From: Osedax fenrisi
Taxonomy: Eukaryota > Annelida > Polychaeta > Sabellida > Siboglinidae
Reading direction: 5' to 3'
Assembly: GCA_964019155.1 (NCBI GenBank)
Contig: OZ025242.1
Location: 68,669,040 to 68,733,039 of the forward strand
Length of the DNA stretch: 64,000 bases
The position numbers were made by a program, and so were the translations under genes. The notes below the pieces were generated by a model. The model had not been told where the DNA came from, did not search any database, and saw nothing but the letters and a program-made list of their open reading frames with translations. Shown piece by piece: positions 1-11,720 of this stretch. Positions within the stretch are counted from its first letter, which is position 1. The number at the start of each line of letters is the position of its first letter.

Positions 1-29
1 TAACCACTTCTGATACCTTTACTGACAAT

Positions 30-323
30 TTGGTAAAATCAGTAAATATTATTAAAAATAATATAGATAGGAATAATGAAATAATTATTCACAATATAAA
101 TATTCCTAATAATGATAAAACTAATTTCTTTAAATACTTAGTAAATATTATTTATAAAACAGTAGATATTAATAAATCGTGTGTATTATCAATAGTTCAA
201 TTATCATTTAATAAATTAAAATTAATTTTAGATAATGTGGTCTCAAAAAAATTAGTTTATCAAATGTTAACCGATTATGTAGATTACGAGATCTTCAAAA
301 TTCATTCATTAGAACATATCTAG
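30..323 (+). pseudogene. ORF1-like protein remnant of the CR1-like element
   Basis: This is a 97-codon open frame rich in Asn, Ile and Lys. It contains a stretch (EIIIHNINIPNNDKTNFFKY) that resembles the ORF1 proteins of CR1-type elements, which act as RNA-binding chaperones for the element's RNA. The frame closes at 321-323. Similar but broken coding text (a YNSRSSSYELRY segment) continues to about 590, so this is only part of ORF1. The start codon is arbitrary because the 5' end lies outside the window. Function is inferred mainly from the position just upstream of the endonuclease. Confidence 0.5.
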
Positions 324-618
324 ATGAAATATCACTAGAACGTCATCAGATATTATACCATGTAGTTAAAAATAAATAAATTAAAAGTAAAAAAATTATC
401 AAATGTATTTATAATTCTAGAAGTAGTTCCTATGAACTAAGATATATTATAAATAATAAAATTGACTGGAATATGTCAATTGGTGAATATAATTTTAGTG
501 TATGGAAATTGTCATATATTACTTATAAATATTCCATTATTAATCAAAATAAAAATAAAACTACAGGTTCTAGATGACTAACCGGCAATAAAGATGAAAA
601 TATTAAAAATAACAATTT

Positions 619-1350
619 AAATATATATTATGCAAATGCTCGTAGTATTAGAAATAAAATGAATTTTTTGGAATTTTTACTTTCATCTAATAAATATGAC
701 ATTATATGTTTAATTGAAACATTCTTAACAGTAGATGATAGTGATTCTCTATATTTAATCGGTGGAAAAAATTATATACTATTTAGATACGATAAATTAA
801 TTCATATATGGATAATTCCTCTATAGAGGAGGTGTTGAGATATTTTGTAAATCTAGTTTATGTCCTGTAGGATGTCCCCTAAGAAATTTTATTTCTCACA
901 TAGATGTTCAATATATACATTTAAAAATTAATTCAAAAATTCCATTTAATATTAGGTTACCTATATGTGTTTATAGACCTCCAAATTGTAATGAAGTATC
1001 TCATGAACAGATATGTAAATTATTTGATATGACACAACACAAATATAATTCTTCTAAAATTATAGGAGATTTTAATTTACCAAATTTTAATTGGAAATAA
1101 TATACATTTCCTAGTTACCCAAAAAGTTACGCATTACTTTACGATTCGATTATTAAAAATTCATTTTCACAATTAATAAATAAGCCAACTCGTAATAATA
1201 ATATAATTGATTTACTTTTTACTAATGAAAAACAATTACTATATAATATAAATATTGGAGACTATTTCGGATTACATAAAAATATAAGTGACCACTATTA
1301 TGTTTCATTTAATGTAAATATTGAAAAATACCCATGTAGGTAAACAGATT
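619..1350 (+). pseudogene. Endonuclease domain remnant of the CR1-like element
   Basis: The translation opens with YYANARSIRNKMNFLEF and DIICLIETFL, the usual start of an APE-type retrotransposon endonuclease, which nicks target DNA to prime reverse transcription. After a frameshift near 810 it continues with IRLPICVYRPPNCNE, IIGDFNLPNFNWK, NKPTRNNNIIDLLFTN and ISDHYYVSF. These are recognisable as the YRPP, GDFN and SDH motifs in the right order. At least one frameshift and stops near 1099 and 1342 make it non-functional. It joins the RT part across the insertion at 1795-4159. Confidence 0.75.
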
Positions 1351-1794
1351 CTTTAATCAAATAATTTTGATTTCAATAATGCTAATATATAATTGATTAA
1401 ATATCATCTTTCTAAATTTAATTAGTAATATTTAAATTCAAATGATTATATCGATCAAAAAGTAGAATATTTTAATAATGTTCTAAATACATTATTTATA
1501 TCACATATTCCTAATATAAATAATACAATAAAACAGGTAGGTTACTACTTCCGAAGAATATATTGAAATTGAAGAAGCAAGTAAACAATTTATTTCGAAA
1601 ATCTAAAACTAATTTACAATATAAATATAATTGGAAAGAAGCAACAAAATAATTATCCAAAGAATTAGAATCTTTAAATTTTAAGAGAGAGATTAATGCA
1701 ATTAATTAAAAAATTAAATTAAAGTTTTATAAATTTATGAAAAAAAGACAAAATTTAAAATCTGGAGAATCTCCTCTAATTGATATTACCTTGT

Positions 1795-4159
1795 TACCTT
1801 GGTCCCTTAGCCTGTTGAGCCGTGGGGGCGTGTCACGTTGAAACAAAAATTTCTCCACTTCTTCCGGTCATATACAATTTCATTTAGTTCATTGAAGCCT
1901 TTTCCGGTCCATTCTTTTATATTATCTATCCATTGTATTTTTGGACGTCCACGGGATCTTTTACCTTCGACATTACCCTGAAGGATTATCTTGGCAAGTC
2001 CATCGCCTCTGGTCACGTGTCCATACCATTTCAATTTTCTCCTTTTAACTGTTGTGAGGATATCGGTGAAGGGACTTGTTAATGATGATGATATTCGGTC
2101 TATTATTTCTTGATTAGTAACTCTATCAAGGTATGTTATACCGAGTAATTTTCTGATGTTCTTCATTTCGAATGCTAGTATTCTTTTCTCGAGTTCAGCA
2201 GTTAGAGTCCATGTTTCACATGCATACAGGAATATCGAGTTGACAAGAGAGTCCATGAGTTTTAACTTGTACTTTAGACGTATGTCTTTATCATTCCATA
2301 TTATCTTTAGATTGCTATATGCTTGACTTGCTTGTGCCGCTCTTGACAGGATTTCTTTTCTTGATCCATTTTCGTTTATGATTGATCCTAGATATTTGAA
2401 GCTTTTTACGGTCTCAATTATTTCGCCATGAATATCAATGTTTGGTTGACAATTGTCGTCGTTTAACATAAGCTTAGTTTTAGAAGGATTTATTTCCATT
2501 CCAAATCTATTTGCTGATTTAAAAAGACACTCAGTTAAATTTATTAGTTCTTCTTCCGAGCCAGCTAAACCATCTATATCATCAGCAAAGCGGAGATTTG
2601 TTATATTTCGGCCATTTATCTTTATTGAACCAGTATGATTGCTTAGCGCGTCGTTCATTATATCTTCTAGGAATATATTAAATAAAGTAGGTGAGAGAAG
2701 ACATCCTTGTCTTACTCCGGTTTTCGTTGGAAACCAATCGCCACATATTCCTTTATGTATTACTGCACTGATTGCCTTTTCATATAAACTTTGTATTAAA
2801 TTAATTAACTTTGTATCGATATTATATTTCTTCATTGAGGACCATAGTGCATTTTGCCACACTCTATCAAATGCTTTTCGGAAATCAATAAATATATGAT
2901 ATAGCTTTTTTTGTTGTAGGTTATGTTTCTCGCATAGTATTCTTAGGTTGAATATTTGTTCTATCGTAGATCTATCTTTCATGAATCCAGCCTGTTCTTC
3001 CGCAATAATACGGTCCGCTTGTGGTTGTAAACGATTCTTAATGATTTTCAACATCACTTTGCTTGCGTGGCTTATCAAACTTATCGTTCTGTAGTTAGAA
3101 CAATGTTGAAGATTACCTTTTTTCGGTAGAGTTATAATTAACGATTTTGTCCATATTTCTGGCCAGATACCAGTTTCCCATATATTGGAACATATCTTGT
3201 GGAGTATGTCTGTCATTCCTTCACCTGCATATGTTATTAGTTCTGCTGGTATATTGTCTACACCAGCAGCTTTTACATGTTTTAGTGAATATATAGCATT
3301 AACTACTTCATCTCTTAAAATACTATCATCTCTCTCTTCTTCGTGTTGTTCATCTATCGTTTGCAAAACATTTTTGTCTCCTCTGGATTCATAATTATAT
3401 AATTCTTGGCAGTATTCAGTCCATCTTTTAATAATATGTGTATCTTCACTCAAAACTTTACCATCTTTACTTAATATTGTGTTGATCGTTTCTGATTTCT
3501 TCTTTGTCAGAGCTTTTATAATTTAATATGCTTTTTTAGATCTGTTACTTGCAAATGAATTGTCTATATCTTTACATTCGTTATTTAACCAATTTTCTTT
3601 GGCTTGTTTCATGTTCTTTCTTATCCTCTTATTCAGTGAATTATATTCTTGTAAGTGATTACTTTTTTGAGATTTCAATGATCTACGTTTATCACAAAGT
3701 TCCAGAATATCTTCTGTTATCCATGGTGTTGTCTTTTTCCTTTTAAATCCAATTACTTTTGTTGCAGTTTCGCTTATTATTCTGTTAAGAATATCAGTTG
3801 TTTCATCGGAATTGATTGTGTTGTGCATTAACTTGTTTTAAATTCCATTTTCTAGAGTGTCTCTGTATTGAGCAAGAATTGAAGAATTATTACTTAGTTG
3901 TTCAATGTTGTAGTTTTTACGAATGCTCTTTTGTTTTCTTTGAGATTTGAATTTTTGTTTGAAGGATATCATCACAAGGTCATGATCACTTCCTATATCA
4001 GCTTTGTTATATACTCTAGTTTTAGCCACATTGATACCAGATTTAAATCGTCTCTTCATGAGGATATAATCTATCTGGTTATGAGTTTTACCATCTGGAG
4101 AGTGCCATGTTGCTATTCTTGAGGATTTGTGTATTCCTAGAGTATTTGCCAAAATCATA
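1795..4159 (-). mobile_element. 5'-truncated non-LTR retrotransposon inserted in the CR1-like copy
   Basis: A minus-strand non-LTR copy lies inside the CR1-like element. It keeps the last part of the endonuclease, the full RT and the C-terminal region, and ends about 12 bp past its stop codon with a short GGTAACAA-type tail. It is truncated on the 5' side at about 4159. It belongs to a large animal family usually annotated as endonuclease-reverse transcriptase. The same family left a much more decayed copy at 45240-47190. The insertion must be younger than the CR1-like element it splits. Confidence 0.85.
1807..4158 (-). pseudogene. Endonuclease-reverse transcriptase with two in-frame stops
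   Basis: One reading frame runs through 4158-1807, broken only by TAA codons at 3838-3840 and 3523-3525. In order it shows the endonuclease end (HNQIDYILMKRRF, GSDHDLVMISF), a basic linker, the finger region (AAGVDNIPAEL, LPKKGNLQHCSNYRTISL, EEQAGFMKDRST), motif A (HIFIDFRKAFDRV), motif B (GVRQGCLLSPTLFN), motif C with an intact catalytic FADD, then YLGSIINENG, ACETWTLTAELE and the KRRKLKWYGHV, RGRPKIQW tail. The family normally makes one protein that nicks DNA and copies the element RNA. The 548-codon open stretch from 3453 still spans the whole RT. The 5' truncation and the stops argue that it is dead, though the RT itself looks recent. Confidence 0.9.
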
Positions 4160-4169
4160 TATCAAATAA

Positions 4170-5566
4170 TAATGTTTCATTTTCAGATCTCGACAAAGCG
4201 AATACGTTAAATTCATATTTTAGTTCAATTCAACAAAATGATAATGGAAATTTACCCGAATTTTATAATTTAACTAAACAAAAGTTTGATAATATTGATT
4301 TAAATCTTGAATTAATTAAAATATTTTTAAATAGATTAAAAATTACACATACTTTCGGAACTGATGGGATATCATCTTCTATGTTAACATTATTATCTAA
4401 TGAATTATGTAAGCCTTTATATATTATTTTTAATTCATCTTTATTATAGGGTAATACCGATACCTATACCGAACATTTGGAAAAAATCTATAATCACACA
4501 AATTTAAAAAAAGGGTGAACCATCAAATTCAAATAACGATAGGCCTATTTCAATAACATGTGTAATGTGTATAGTATTAGAACGTATTATTTCTAAACAA
4601 TTAATTTTGTATTTAAAATCTTATAATTTATTAACAAAATATCAATATGGTTTTATAAGTGGAAAATCCACAGAATTACAATTAACAAAATATTTAAAAT
4701 GTTGGTATGAATTGAATAATAAAAAATATGTAGATATAATATATATTGATTTTTCAAAAGCGTTTGATGTTGTTTCTCATGAAAAACTATTATTTAAATT
4801 AGAATCATACGGTATATCTAATAAAATAATAAAATGGTTTTATAATTTTTTATCGAATAGATATCAAATTACACGGGTTGAAAATTCTTTTTCAAATAGA
4901 TCTATTGTAAAATCTGGAGTACCACAAGGATCGGTTTTAGGTCCAATTTTATTTTTATTATATATTAATGATCTTCCTAGTATATTCTCTTCAAAAATTC
5001 ATATTGATTTATTTGCCGATGATACAATAATATATTTTTCTTGCGCATCTGAGAGTGAAAGATTTCTTTTACAAGATAATTTAAATTTATTGTCACAATG
5101 GGTAAATAAATAGCAATTAAATATTTCATTATCAAAATGTGCAGTTATGAGTTTAGGGAAGGTTACTCCAGCAAAATATTTTATAAATAATATTCAATTA
5201 GAAAACGTTACTTTTTATAAAGATTTAGGAATAATATTTTAAAATTACCTTTTATTTAATAAACATATTGATTATATTTGTAAAAAAGCTTATTTTTCTT
5301 TGGATTCAATTTTTAGATGCATTACTACAACATCCCCTAGAGCATTATTATATGCATATACAATTTATTGCAGACCAATTTTAGAATATGCATCCATAAT
5401 TTGGTCACCTTTTTCAAAGGTTAGTAAATTTCGTAGTCTCATAGACCACATTGAAAGAGTGCAAAGATTATTTACTAGAAGATTAATTACAAGATGCGTA
5501 GGATATACAAATTCATCAAATATCAATTATAAATCATATATAGAGAGATTGCTATATTTAAATTAG
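4170..5566 (+). pseudogene. Reverse transcriptase of the CR1-like element, broken
   Basis: The translation gives SNELCKPLYIIFNSSLL, then after a stop near 4447 and a frameshift LERIISKQLILYLKSY, QYGFISGKSTELQL, motif A (DIIYIDFSKAFDVVSH), motif B (SGVPQGSVLGPILFLLY), motif C (DLFADDTIIY) and, downstream of a stop at 5111, YCRPILEYASIIWSP and ERVQRLFTRRL. All catalytic motifs are present, including FADD. Frame damage near 4450-4560 and the stops at about 5112 and 5240 disable it. The last section, from about 5492, has a sister copy at 52168. Confidence 0.85.
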
Positions 5567-5859
5567 AATCACTTGAACTTAGAAGATTAAAAATAGATCT
5601 AACCACAATTTTTAAAATTTCAAATAATTATACAGATATAAATATATCTAATATTCTTAACATTTCGAATAATTGTAGAACTAGAGGTAATTGTAAAAAT
5701 TTAAATGTAATAGATAATGATGATAATACAATTACAAATATAATTAATAATAGATCAGTTAATATATGTAATTCATTAAATAATGATATAATAAAATCTG
5801 TATCTGTTTCATCTTTTAAAAATAAAATAAACAAAATCTGTTTTGACAAACAACTTTTT

Positions 5860-6727
5860 TTAACAGAAATTTATAATTTTATATTGATTTATGTTTCATT
5901 TTGTATCTTATTTATTGCATTAACTCTTCGGGGTTTTTTTTTTTTTTTTTTTAATTTATTTTTGTTATAGAAAATTTGGGTTATTATATCTATATTTCAA
6001 ATATACTATAATATAAAATTAATAATTCATTATTATTACAGATAAAGTTGGAAGTATTATTTTATTTTTGTTTGTTCGGTATTATATTTTTGTTTTATAT
6101 ATATTTTGTACCTATTACTAAAATACAATATTAATAATTTTCTATTATTTCAGAGTATAGTGATAGTTATTATATTGTTTATTTCGTAATATTATTGGTA
6201 TTTTTTGTTATTAACTGTTTTTGTATAGGTATATTGGTTTATTTATTTGTAACGTGTTCTGTTTGTATATATATATATGTATATATATATATGTTTCAAA
6301 TTTATTATACAATTATAAAATTACAATTACAAAAATATAAAATTAATAAAGTACTACCTACTATTATTACAGATTTTGGTAAGTATTACATTATTTGTTT
6401 GTTTCATTCTTGTATTTGTTTCATTATAGTATTGGTTTAATTTATTTTTAACATGTTCTGTTTATAATATATTTAAAATTTAACATTTAAATATTAAACT
6501 ATATAACTAATAATTTATTACTAAAACAGGGTACAAAGATAAGAAGAATTCTACAAAGTTAAAGTAGAAATTGAATATTTCGATGCCACTTACAAAATAT
6601 TGTATTTTATTTCTATTTTTTATTATTTTTACGCTATCTTTTATTTCTATTTTGATCATTTTATACTTTATACTTTCGATTATATTTTCGGCTATGTATT
6701 TGCTTAAATAAATTATCAATCAATCAA
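5860..6727 (+). repeat. 3' UTR of the CR1-like element, built of diverged tandem units
   Basis: After the coding remnant the element holds at least four diverged units of about 120-200 bp. Each is centred on a TTATTATTACAG or TTATTTCAG block followed by a short stretch such as ATTTTGGTAAGTATTA. Blocks occur near 6035, 6150, 6360 and 6515. In the sister copy at 52168-53682 one unit is repeated almost exactly (about 52680 and 52800). A homopolymer T run lies at about 5936-5952. The end is marked by ATCAATCAATCA. Confidence 0.65.
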
Positions 6728-7039
6728 TCCAAGAGCTGATTTACATCTCCCAATTCGCTCAGGAAAAATATAATAGTTAAAGTGCTCGTATCTTAAAAAT
6801 AGTGGATTACGTTGGATTACTAGAGAATATCGTCTTCTATGATCTTAGGCTAAGCGTTAAATAAGCACATAAATAATCGGAGCTAACATCTAATAATAAT
6901 AAATCTAACAACAAAATAAATGATATATATCGTACGGTTAACTTTACTAAACGCAAGAAGTAAATGTTGGTAAAACATGTAAACCTTAAATTATAGGTTT
7001 TTTATCCATTTGTATGACAGATGTCAATCAATATAGTAT
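6728..7039. other. AT-rich spacer without recognisable genes
   Basis: This is the short stretch between the end of the CR1-like element and the next reverse-transcriptase remnant. I see no coding motif or repeat boundary. It may be the decayed 5' part of the element described at 7040-7480. Confidence 0.4.
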
Positions 7040-7480
7040 ATATTTCTTCAAGATAAACACCCTATAAGAATACATCCAAATAATAGTTCTTCTTCACAAT
7101 TTTCTTCGCCAATTCGAGTTACTACTAAAGAAGTGATATCATACTTTGATATTAAACTATTATTTCCTATTGCATGTGGTTCAGGTTCCGATGAACTTTC
7201 ACCCGAACATATTCGTGAATCTCTATGAAGTGTAACACATATGAAACAAGAAAACTGTATTAAGGTGATCACTGATAAAGTAAATCTATAAGCAGCTGGA
7301 AAAGTAAGCCGTATAATTGCATAATATTTTTGATGCGCTAATGTAAATACATAATACAAAAATTGGATAAATAAGGCCCTTTCAGTTAGTGAAACTTTAA
7401 GAAGACTTATGTTTAAGTGTCTAAATGCATCAATTAAAAAAGAAGCATAATCTTTGTTCTCCCATACACAACTATACGTA
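7040..7480 (+). pseudogene. Reverse-transcriptase fragment of a third non-LTR family, heavily decayed
   Basis: In the plus strand one frame gives VTTKEVISYFDIKLLFP, then GSGSDELSPEHIRESL, and after frame changes GKVSRII and FDALM…IRPFQLVKL. This matches the order of a family known from cnidarians and other invertebrates, in which a bias of G-S-x-G-x-D-x-L-S-P-x-H-L is followed by a GKVP…FFGA…KKDGGIRPIAVG block. Many stops are present. The opposite strand happens to be open for 150 codons but shows no motif. A matching C-terminal fragment of the same family lies at 8380-8560. Confidence 0.5.
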
Positions 7481-7499
7481 TGTATACAGGGTGGCTGCA

Positions 7500-8346
7500 C
7501 TCTGTATAGTGCACTCGGTAACTTCTTGAATAGTTATATATTCAACTGATAAATGTCTGAAGCTGAAAATAGACTAAGAATGCTTTAATCTTATATTTCG
7601 CGAATCGATTATAGTTCAAGTTGCTAAATATTTCCCAGACATATTATATTTTATAATATTCACTTTTCTCCCATATTCTAAATTAATTGTAGGTGATGAC
7701 TTTATTCTAAGCTCCTGAGGCATTACTTTAAAATGACTTACCTATATACTTATTAACAATTTTCTAATTTGAATCTAACATTATTTTATTTAGATGATGT
7801 TATAGGAAAATTCCTAATATTAGTAACTTTAACTTATTTCATTATTACTTATGTACAATTAATTTTATAAACAATTCTATATGTTCTCAAAATTTTGATC
7901 TTGAAATTTACATTAGAAAATGTGAAAGGTGCCCAAATTTCGATGAGTTTTCTTGGGATATTTTACCTTGTTCGATTAATGAGATACGTATAGAATGAAA
8001 TAATGTACTCGATTCTTCAATTGGTACTCCACAATTGATCATTACTCACAGTGATATTCATGTAAGGGATTGTCTTAAATTAACAAACATAATTTTACAA
8101 ATGAGTGTGAACTAGATCTCATTCATTCATGCGCAGGTGCTCTTAACATTAATTATGCTCTCAGAAAGTCTACTATTGAGTTCATTTTGTGGTATCCTAC
8201 CTCGAAAGCATCTTGCTATTAAAGGGTACTTTTTTACTTATATAACTATATTTTATTGTATCCATATTTAATGTGTATTCATTATTTATGTATAGTATAT
8301 TAGTAAAATAAATACTATTCATTCATTCATTCATTCATTCATTCAT
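7500..8346 (+). mobile_element. Possible non-LTR 3' end with ATTC tail
   Basis: The stretch ends with AAATAAATACT followed by about seven ATTC repeats (8316-8346), the type of 3' tail seen on CR1/L2-like elements. Upstream text is AT-rich with short open segments (for example NECELDLIHSCAGALNINYA near 8100) that I cannot assign. It sits between two fragments of one RT family, so it may be a later insertion. Confidence 0.35.
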
Positions 8347-8379
8347 CTCTAACTCGACGACTAAACGTGATCATTCTTT

Positions 8380-8560
8380 AAGATGATATATTGAGCACAT
8401 TTGTCAATCTAGATTAGATGAAGTCTCGTGGTGTCAGGCTACATTTCCAATTCGTGAAGTTGTTTTAGCTATCAGATCTGATAGCTATATTGCTCAGACT
8501 GCATATTTATATTCTATGACTCATAGACTGAGTCAAGCAATCTTTATTTATATCTAATTT
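8380..8560 (+). pseudogene. C-terminal fragment of the third non-LTR family
   Basis: One frame reads CQSRLDEVSWCQATFPIREV followed by VLAIRSDSYIAQTAYLYSM. In the invertebrate RT family named at 7040-7480 the corresponding region is a W-x-Q-A-x-L-P-x-R-x-G-G-L-G-I-R-S-A block. The spacing fits and the glycines have decayed. It is a fragment only and is cut by the hAT insertion shortly downstream. Confidence 0.45.
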
Positions 8561-8700
8561 AGAAATTCCGAAATTTAGACATCACCGATATGAGGTATTT
8601 GAAATATTCGATTGCTAAAATGATATATTTAGATTGTGTACATTCTTTTGAAATTCTAGATGAACGCGTATGCCATACACTATATACAGACCCTATAGGG

Positions 8701-10609
8701 CAGTGGTTCCCAAACTGGGGGTCGCGACCCACAAGTGGGTCGCCTGCCATTTTGTTGGGGATCGCGTGATTTTATATATAGTATAACATTCAAATAAATA
8801 AAATTCATTTATTTAATAATTATGTCTTAAGTAGTCATTTATTTATAAATATACATTCATTTATAAATTACTGATCTCAAAATGGTTACATTTATATTTT
8901 ATTTACATTTCTTATATATTTTTTTTATTAATTTTAGGTTATTTGTGAAGTCAAAATAGTTCAATATCTATTATATAATTGGATGAATCCACCGATATGA
9001 CTCACATGTCACAATTTATGGTATTTGTATGTTACATACTAAACAAATCTATAAAAGAGTTGCTTTTCTGTGAACAAATTACAACAACATCTAAAGAGTG
9101 GATGTATTTGATATTTTAAATTCATTTTATATTGCTAGCGATTAAAAATGGATTACATTAGTTTCGGTGAGTAGGTAACTACTACTACTGACGGAGTAGA
9201 TAACCAAGTATGTTGGGCATACAATTAGGATTAATTAAACTTATCAAAGGTAAATCATCAGAAGTAGGTACCAGTAAATCACCTAATCAGCATACACTAT
9301 TTAATTCATAGAAAAGCGTTATCTTCGCGAGTTATTCTAGAATATTTAAGAATATATTAGGAATATTTATTAAAAATTTTAAAAACAGTAATAAAAACCG
9401 GGCACGGTGAATTCACGGTAATTCATGAATTTCCCTACATTATGACGAGTTATTTGAGAAATCGACTATTTAAATTCAAAATGTGTGAAGAATGAACTCA
9501 TACTTGACAAATTGTTATATTATATTCGGGTACGATGGTTATCAAAAGAAAAGGTTGTAAAGAGAATTGATTCTTTTAAGAATGACATTAGGACCTATTA
9601 TTTGTCTTCGAGAATAAAATATGAGTGAACTAGCAATGAAAAGGGAAGAACATAAGTTCATATTGGGATTGTCATATCTTGTTGACATATTTGATTTATT
9701 AATACATTGAACACTTCTTTAGGTATTATTTATTTATATATAATCTGATATAATATTACAATTATTTATCTAGGAATAAATAAAAATTTGATTGAATTAA
9801 TATAGGTACCTAACATACCTATCATATTCATGGATTTATTGGAAAATTGAATAACTGGTATCGTAAGACTTTTGAAGACGTTTAAACAAGAACTTCGCAA
9901 TGTTACATATGTATACTGAATATGTTGATTCTTCTAATCATCATCTAATTGCAATTTCTGAAAACTGAAATACTGAAATACGTATTATCTTGTACAAGAC
10001 AAGATAACTATAAATATTACTTAATCTTTCAGATGAATTATTTGTATATTCCAGAAATTGACAATTATCTTTATAATATAGCAATTCATCCATTTTATGC
10101 AGATATTAAATATATCGATTAATATAATCTGGAACAAAGTGAACTCATAATAATGCAAAATGATATTAGTACAAAGCACGAATTTGAAACAAAAGAACTA
10201 GGATATTTTAGGATATCATTTTTGGATTACGGTGAAAATATCCACATTTTTTTAATTTAATAATTAAATATATTTTACCTTTTACAAGCACATATCTATG
10301 TAAAATGGCCTTTTCAGATTTTTTAAATTTGAAAAATAAAAAAATAAAAAAATTAGAAGTCGAACCAGACCTGAGGTTCACTCTATCAGAAACTTAGACA
10401 AATATTGATAAATTAGTATAAATAATTCAAGTATTTAAAAATAATATATTACATATTATATATATTTTTAATAAATTTGTTTTAAAAAGTTAATTTTATT
10501 AACAAATTATTTTTATTAATATTTTATTTTAATAATATTATACTTAAGGGAAGTTTTATATAAAAAAACTTAAAAGGGGTTGCCGAAGAAAAAAATCTGG
10601 GAACCACTG
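8701..10609 (+). mobile_element. hAT-superfamily DNA transposon, complete ends, degenerate gene
   Basis: The element starts CAGTGGTTCCCAAACTGGGG and ends AATCTGGGAACCACTG, giving imperfect terminal inverted repeats of about 16 bp of the common animal hAT type. It is flanked by a perfect 8-bp direct duplication, CTATAGGG, at 8693-8700 and 10610-10617. An 8-bp duplication is diagnostic of hAT integration. Just inside the left end is a second hairpin, GGGTCGCGACCC. The 1.9-kb length and the degenerate reading inside show that it is a dead copy. Confidence 0.93.
8950..10430 (+). pseudogene. hAT transposase pseudogene (ZBED/SCAND3-like)
   Basis: Broken translation gives LDESTDMTHMSQFMVFVCYI near 8975, then LLFCEQITTTSKEW, TDGVDNQVC and, near 10300, YLCKMAFSDFLNL and VEPDLRFTLSE. 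In intact animal hAT transposases of this type these correspond to the D-E-S-T-D catalytic region, the FC-x-P-L-T-T block, the second catalytic segment, and the C-terminal dimerisation domain that ends …NVEPDLRLAL. The order is correct, with many stops and frameshifts between the blocks. The protein would have cut and pasted the element; this copy cannot. Confidence 0.8.
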
Positions 10610-10617
10610 CTATAGGG

Positions 10618-10739
10618 CCTACGGAAATTAATTACTCCTATTTATATTAACAATAAATTAAACCTACTTAATTGCTCCGATACTCGAAATAAAGTTAAAT
10701 TGCTTTATCTATATGTAAATGTACATTGACACACACATA

Positions 10740-10794
<55 letters not shown>

Positions 10795-11382
10795 ATATAT
10801 TGTTGTGTGTAAATATATGTAGAATATGTTTACATTAATATTTAAAATATAATGTGTACATATTTTTATGAAAATGTATATTTAATGTTGAATTATAAAT
10901 ACACAATCTAAAATACATAACGATATGAACATTACAATCATACATTTATTTATATGTGTTACTCCAGAATCGTTAATCGTAGCAAACCTATCTTGTAATA
11001 TTACAAATTTATAAATGAAAATAATTGTTATGAAAAAATAGAATTTAGAATTTTATTAAAAATATTATTATAAATAAATAAATAAATCACTAATATATAA
11101 ACAAACAAACTTCGTAACTATATAATTTTAAAATATTACATATAATAAGTAATAATAATATAGCATAACATAGAAAACGTTCGGTGTACAAGCGGATTAA
11201 GCCATGAAACAATAGTTAATCAGGGACAAGTTTCGCAAGATTTACAAGGTTAATAATATAGATATGTATTGACTATATATATATATGTACATATATATCA
11301 CGCATACCTTAACATCGGAGAATGTCACGCGTTTAACTATTCGTATTATTATACTTTTATATATTCATTGTGTATAATGTAA
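10618..11382. other. Non-coding AT-rich spacer with a TA microsatellite
   Basis: This region holds about 46 bp of pure TA at 10745-10790 and otherwise low-complexity AT text. No coding motif, RNA gene or repeat edge is recognised. Confidence 0.6.

Positions 11383-11720
<338 letters not shown>

Larger units (their letters stand above)
1..1794 (+). mobile_element. CR1/Jockey-like non-LTR retrotransposon, 5' part
   Basis: This is the 5' portion of a plus-strand non-LTR retrotransposon. It holds an ORF1 remnant and then an AP-type endonuclease region. The element is interrupted at about 1795 by a minus-strand retrotransposon of another family and resumes at about 4160 with its reverse transcriptase. 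The reading before the break (…KSGESPLIDI) and after it (SFSDLDKANTLNSYFSS) fit as one linker between endonuclease and RT. No clear target duplication is visible around the insertion. The left end lies outside the window. Clade assignment rests on the RT motifs and the ATCA-type 3' tail and is an inference. Confidence 0.8.
4160..6727 (+). mobile_element. CR1/Jockey-like non-LTR retrotransposon, 3' part
   Basis: This is the continuation of the element begun at position 1. It holds the RT, a long AT-rich 3' untranslated region, and a terminal AATAAATTATCAATCAATCA. The ATCA repeat tail is typical of CR1/L2-like elements, which end in a short microsatellite rather than poly(A). A second copy of the last 1.2 kb lies at 52168-53682 and ends in the same tail, confirming the 3' boundary. 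Confidence 0.85.

Noticed and set aside
7048..7500. 150-codon minus-strand open frame
   Set aside because: The plus strand of the same DNA carries reverse-transcriptase-like motifs in order, while this frame shows no motif.
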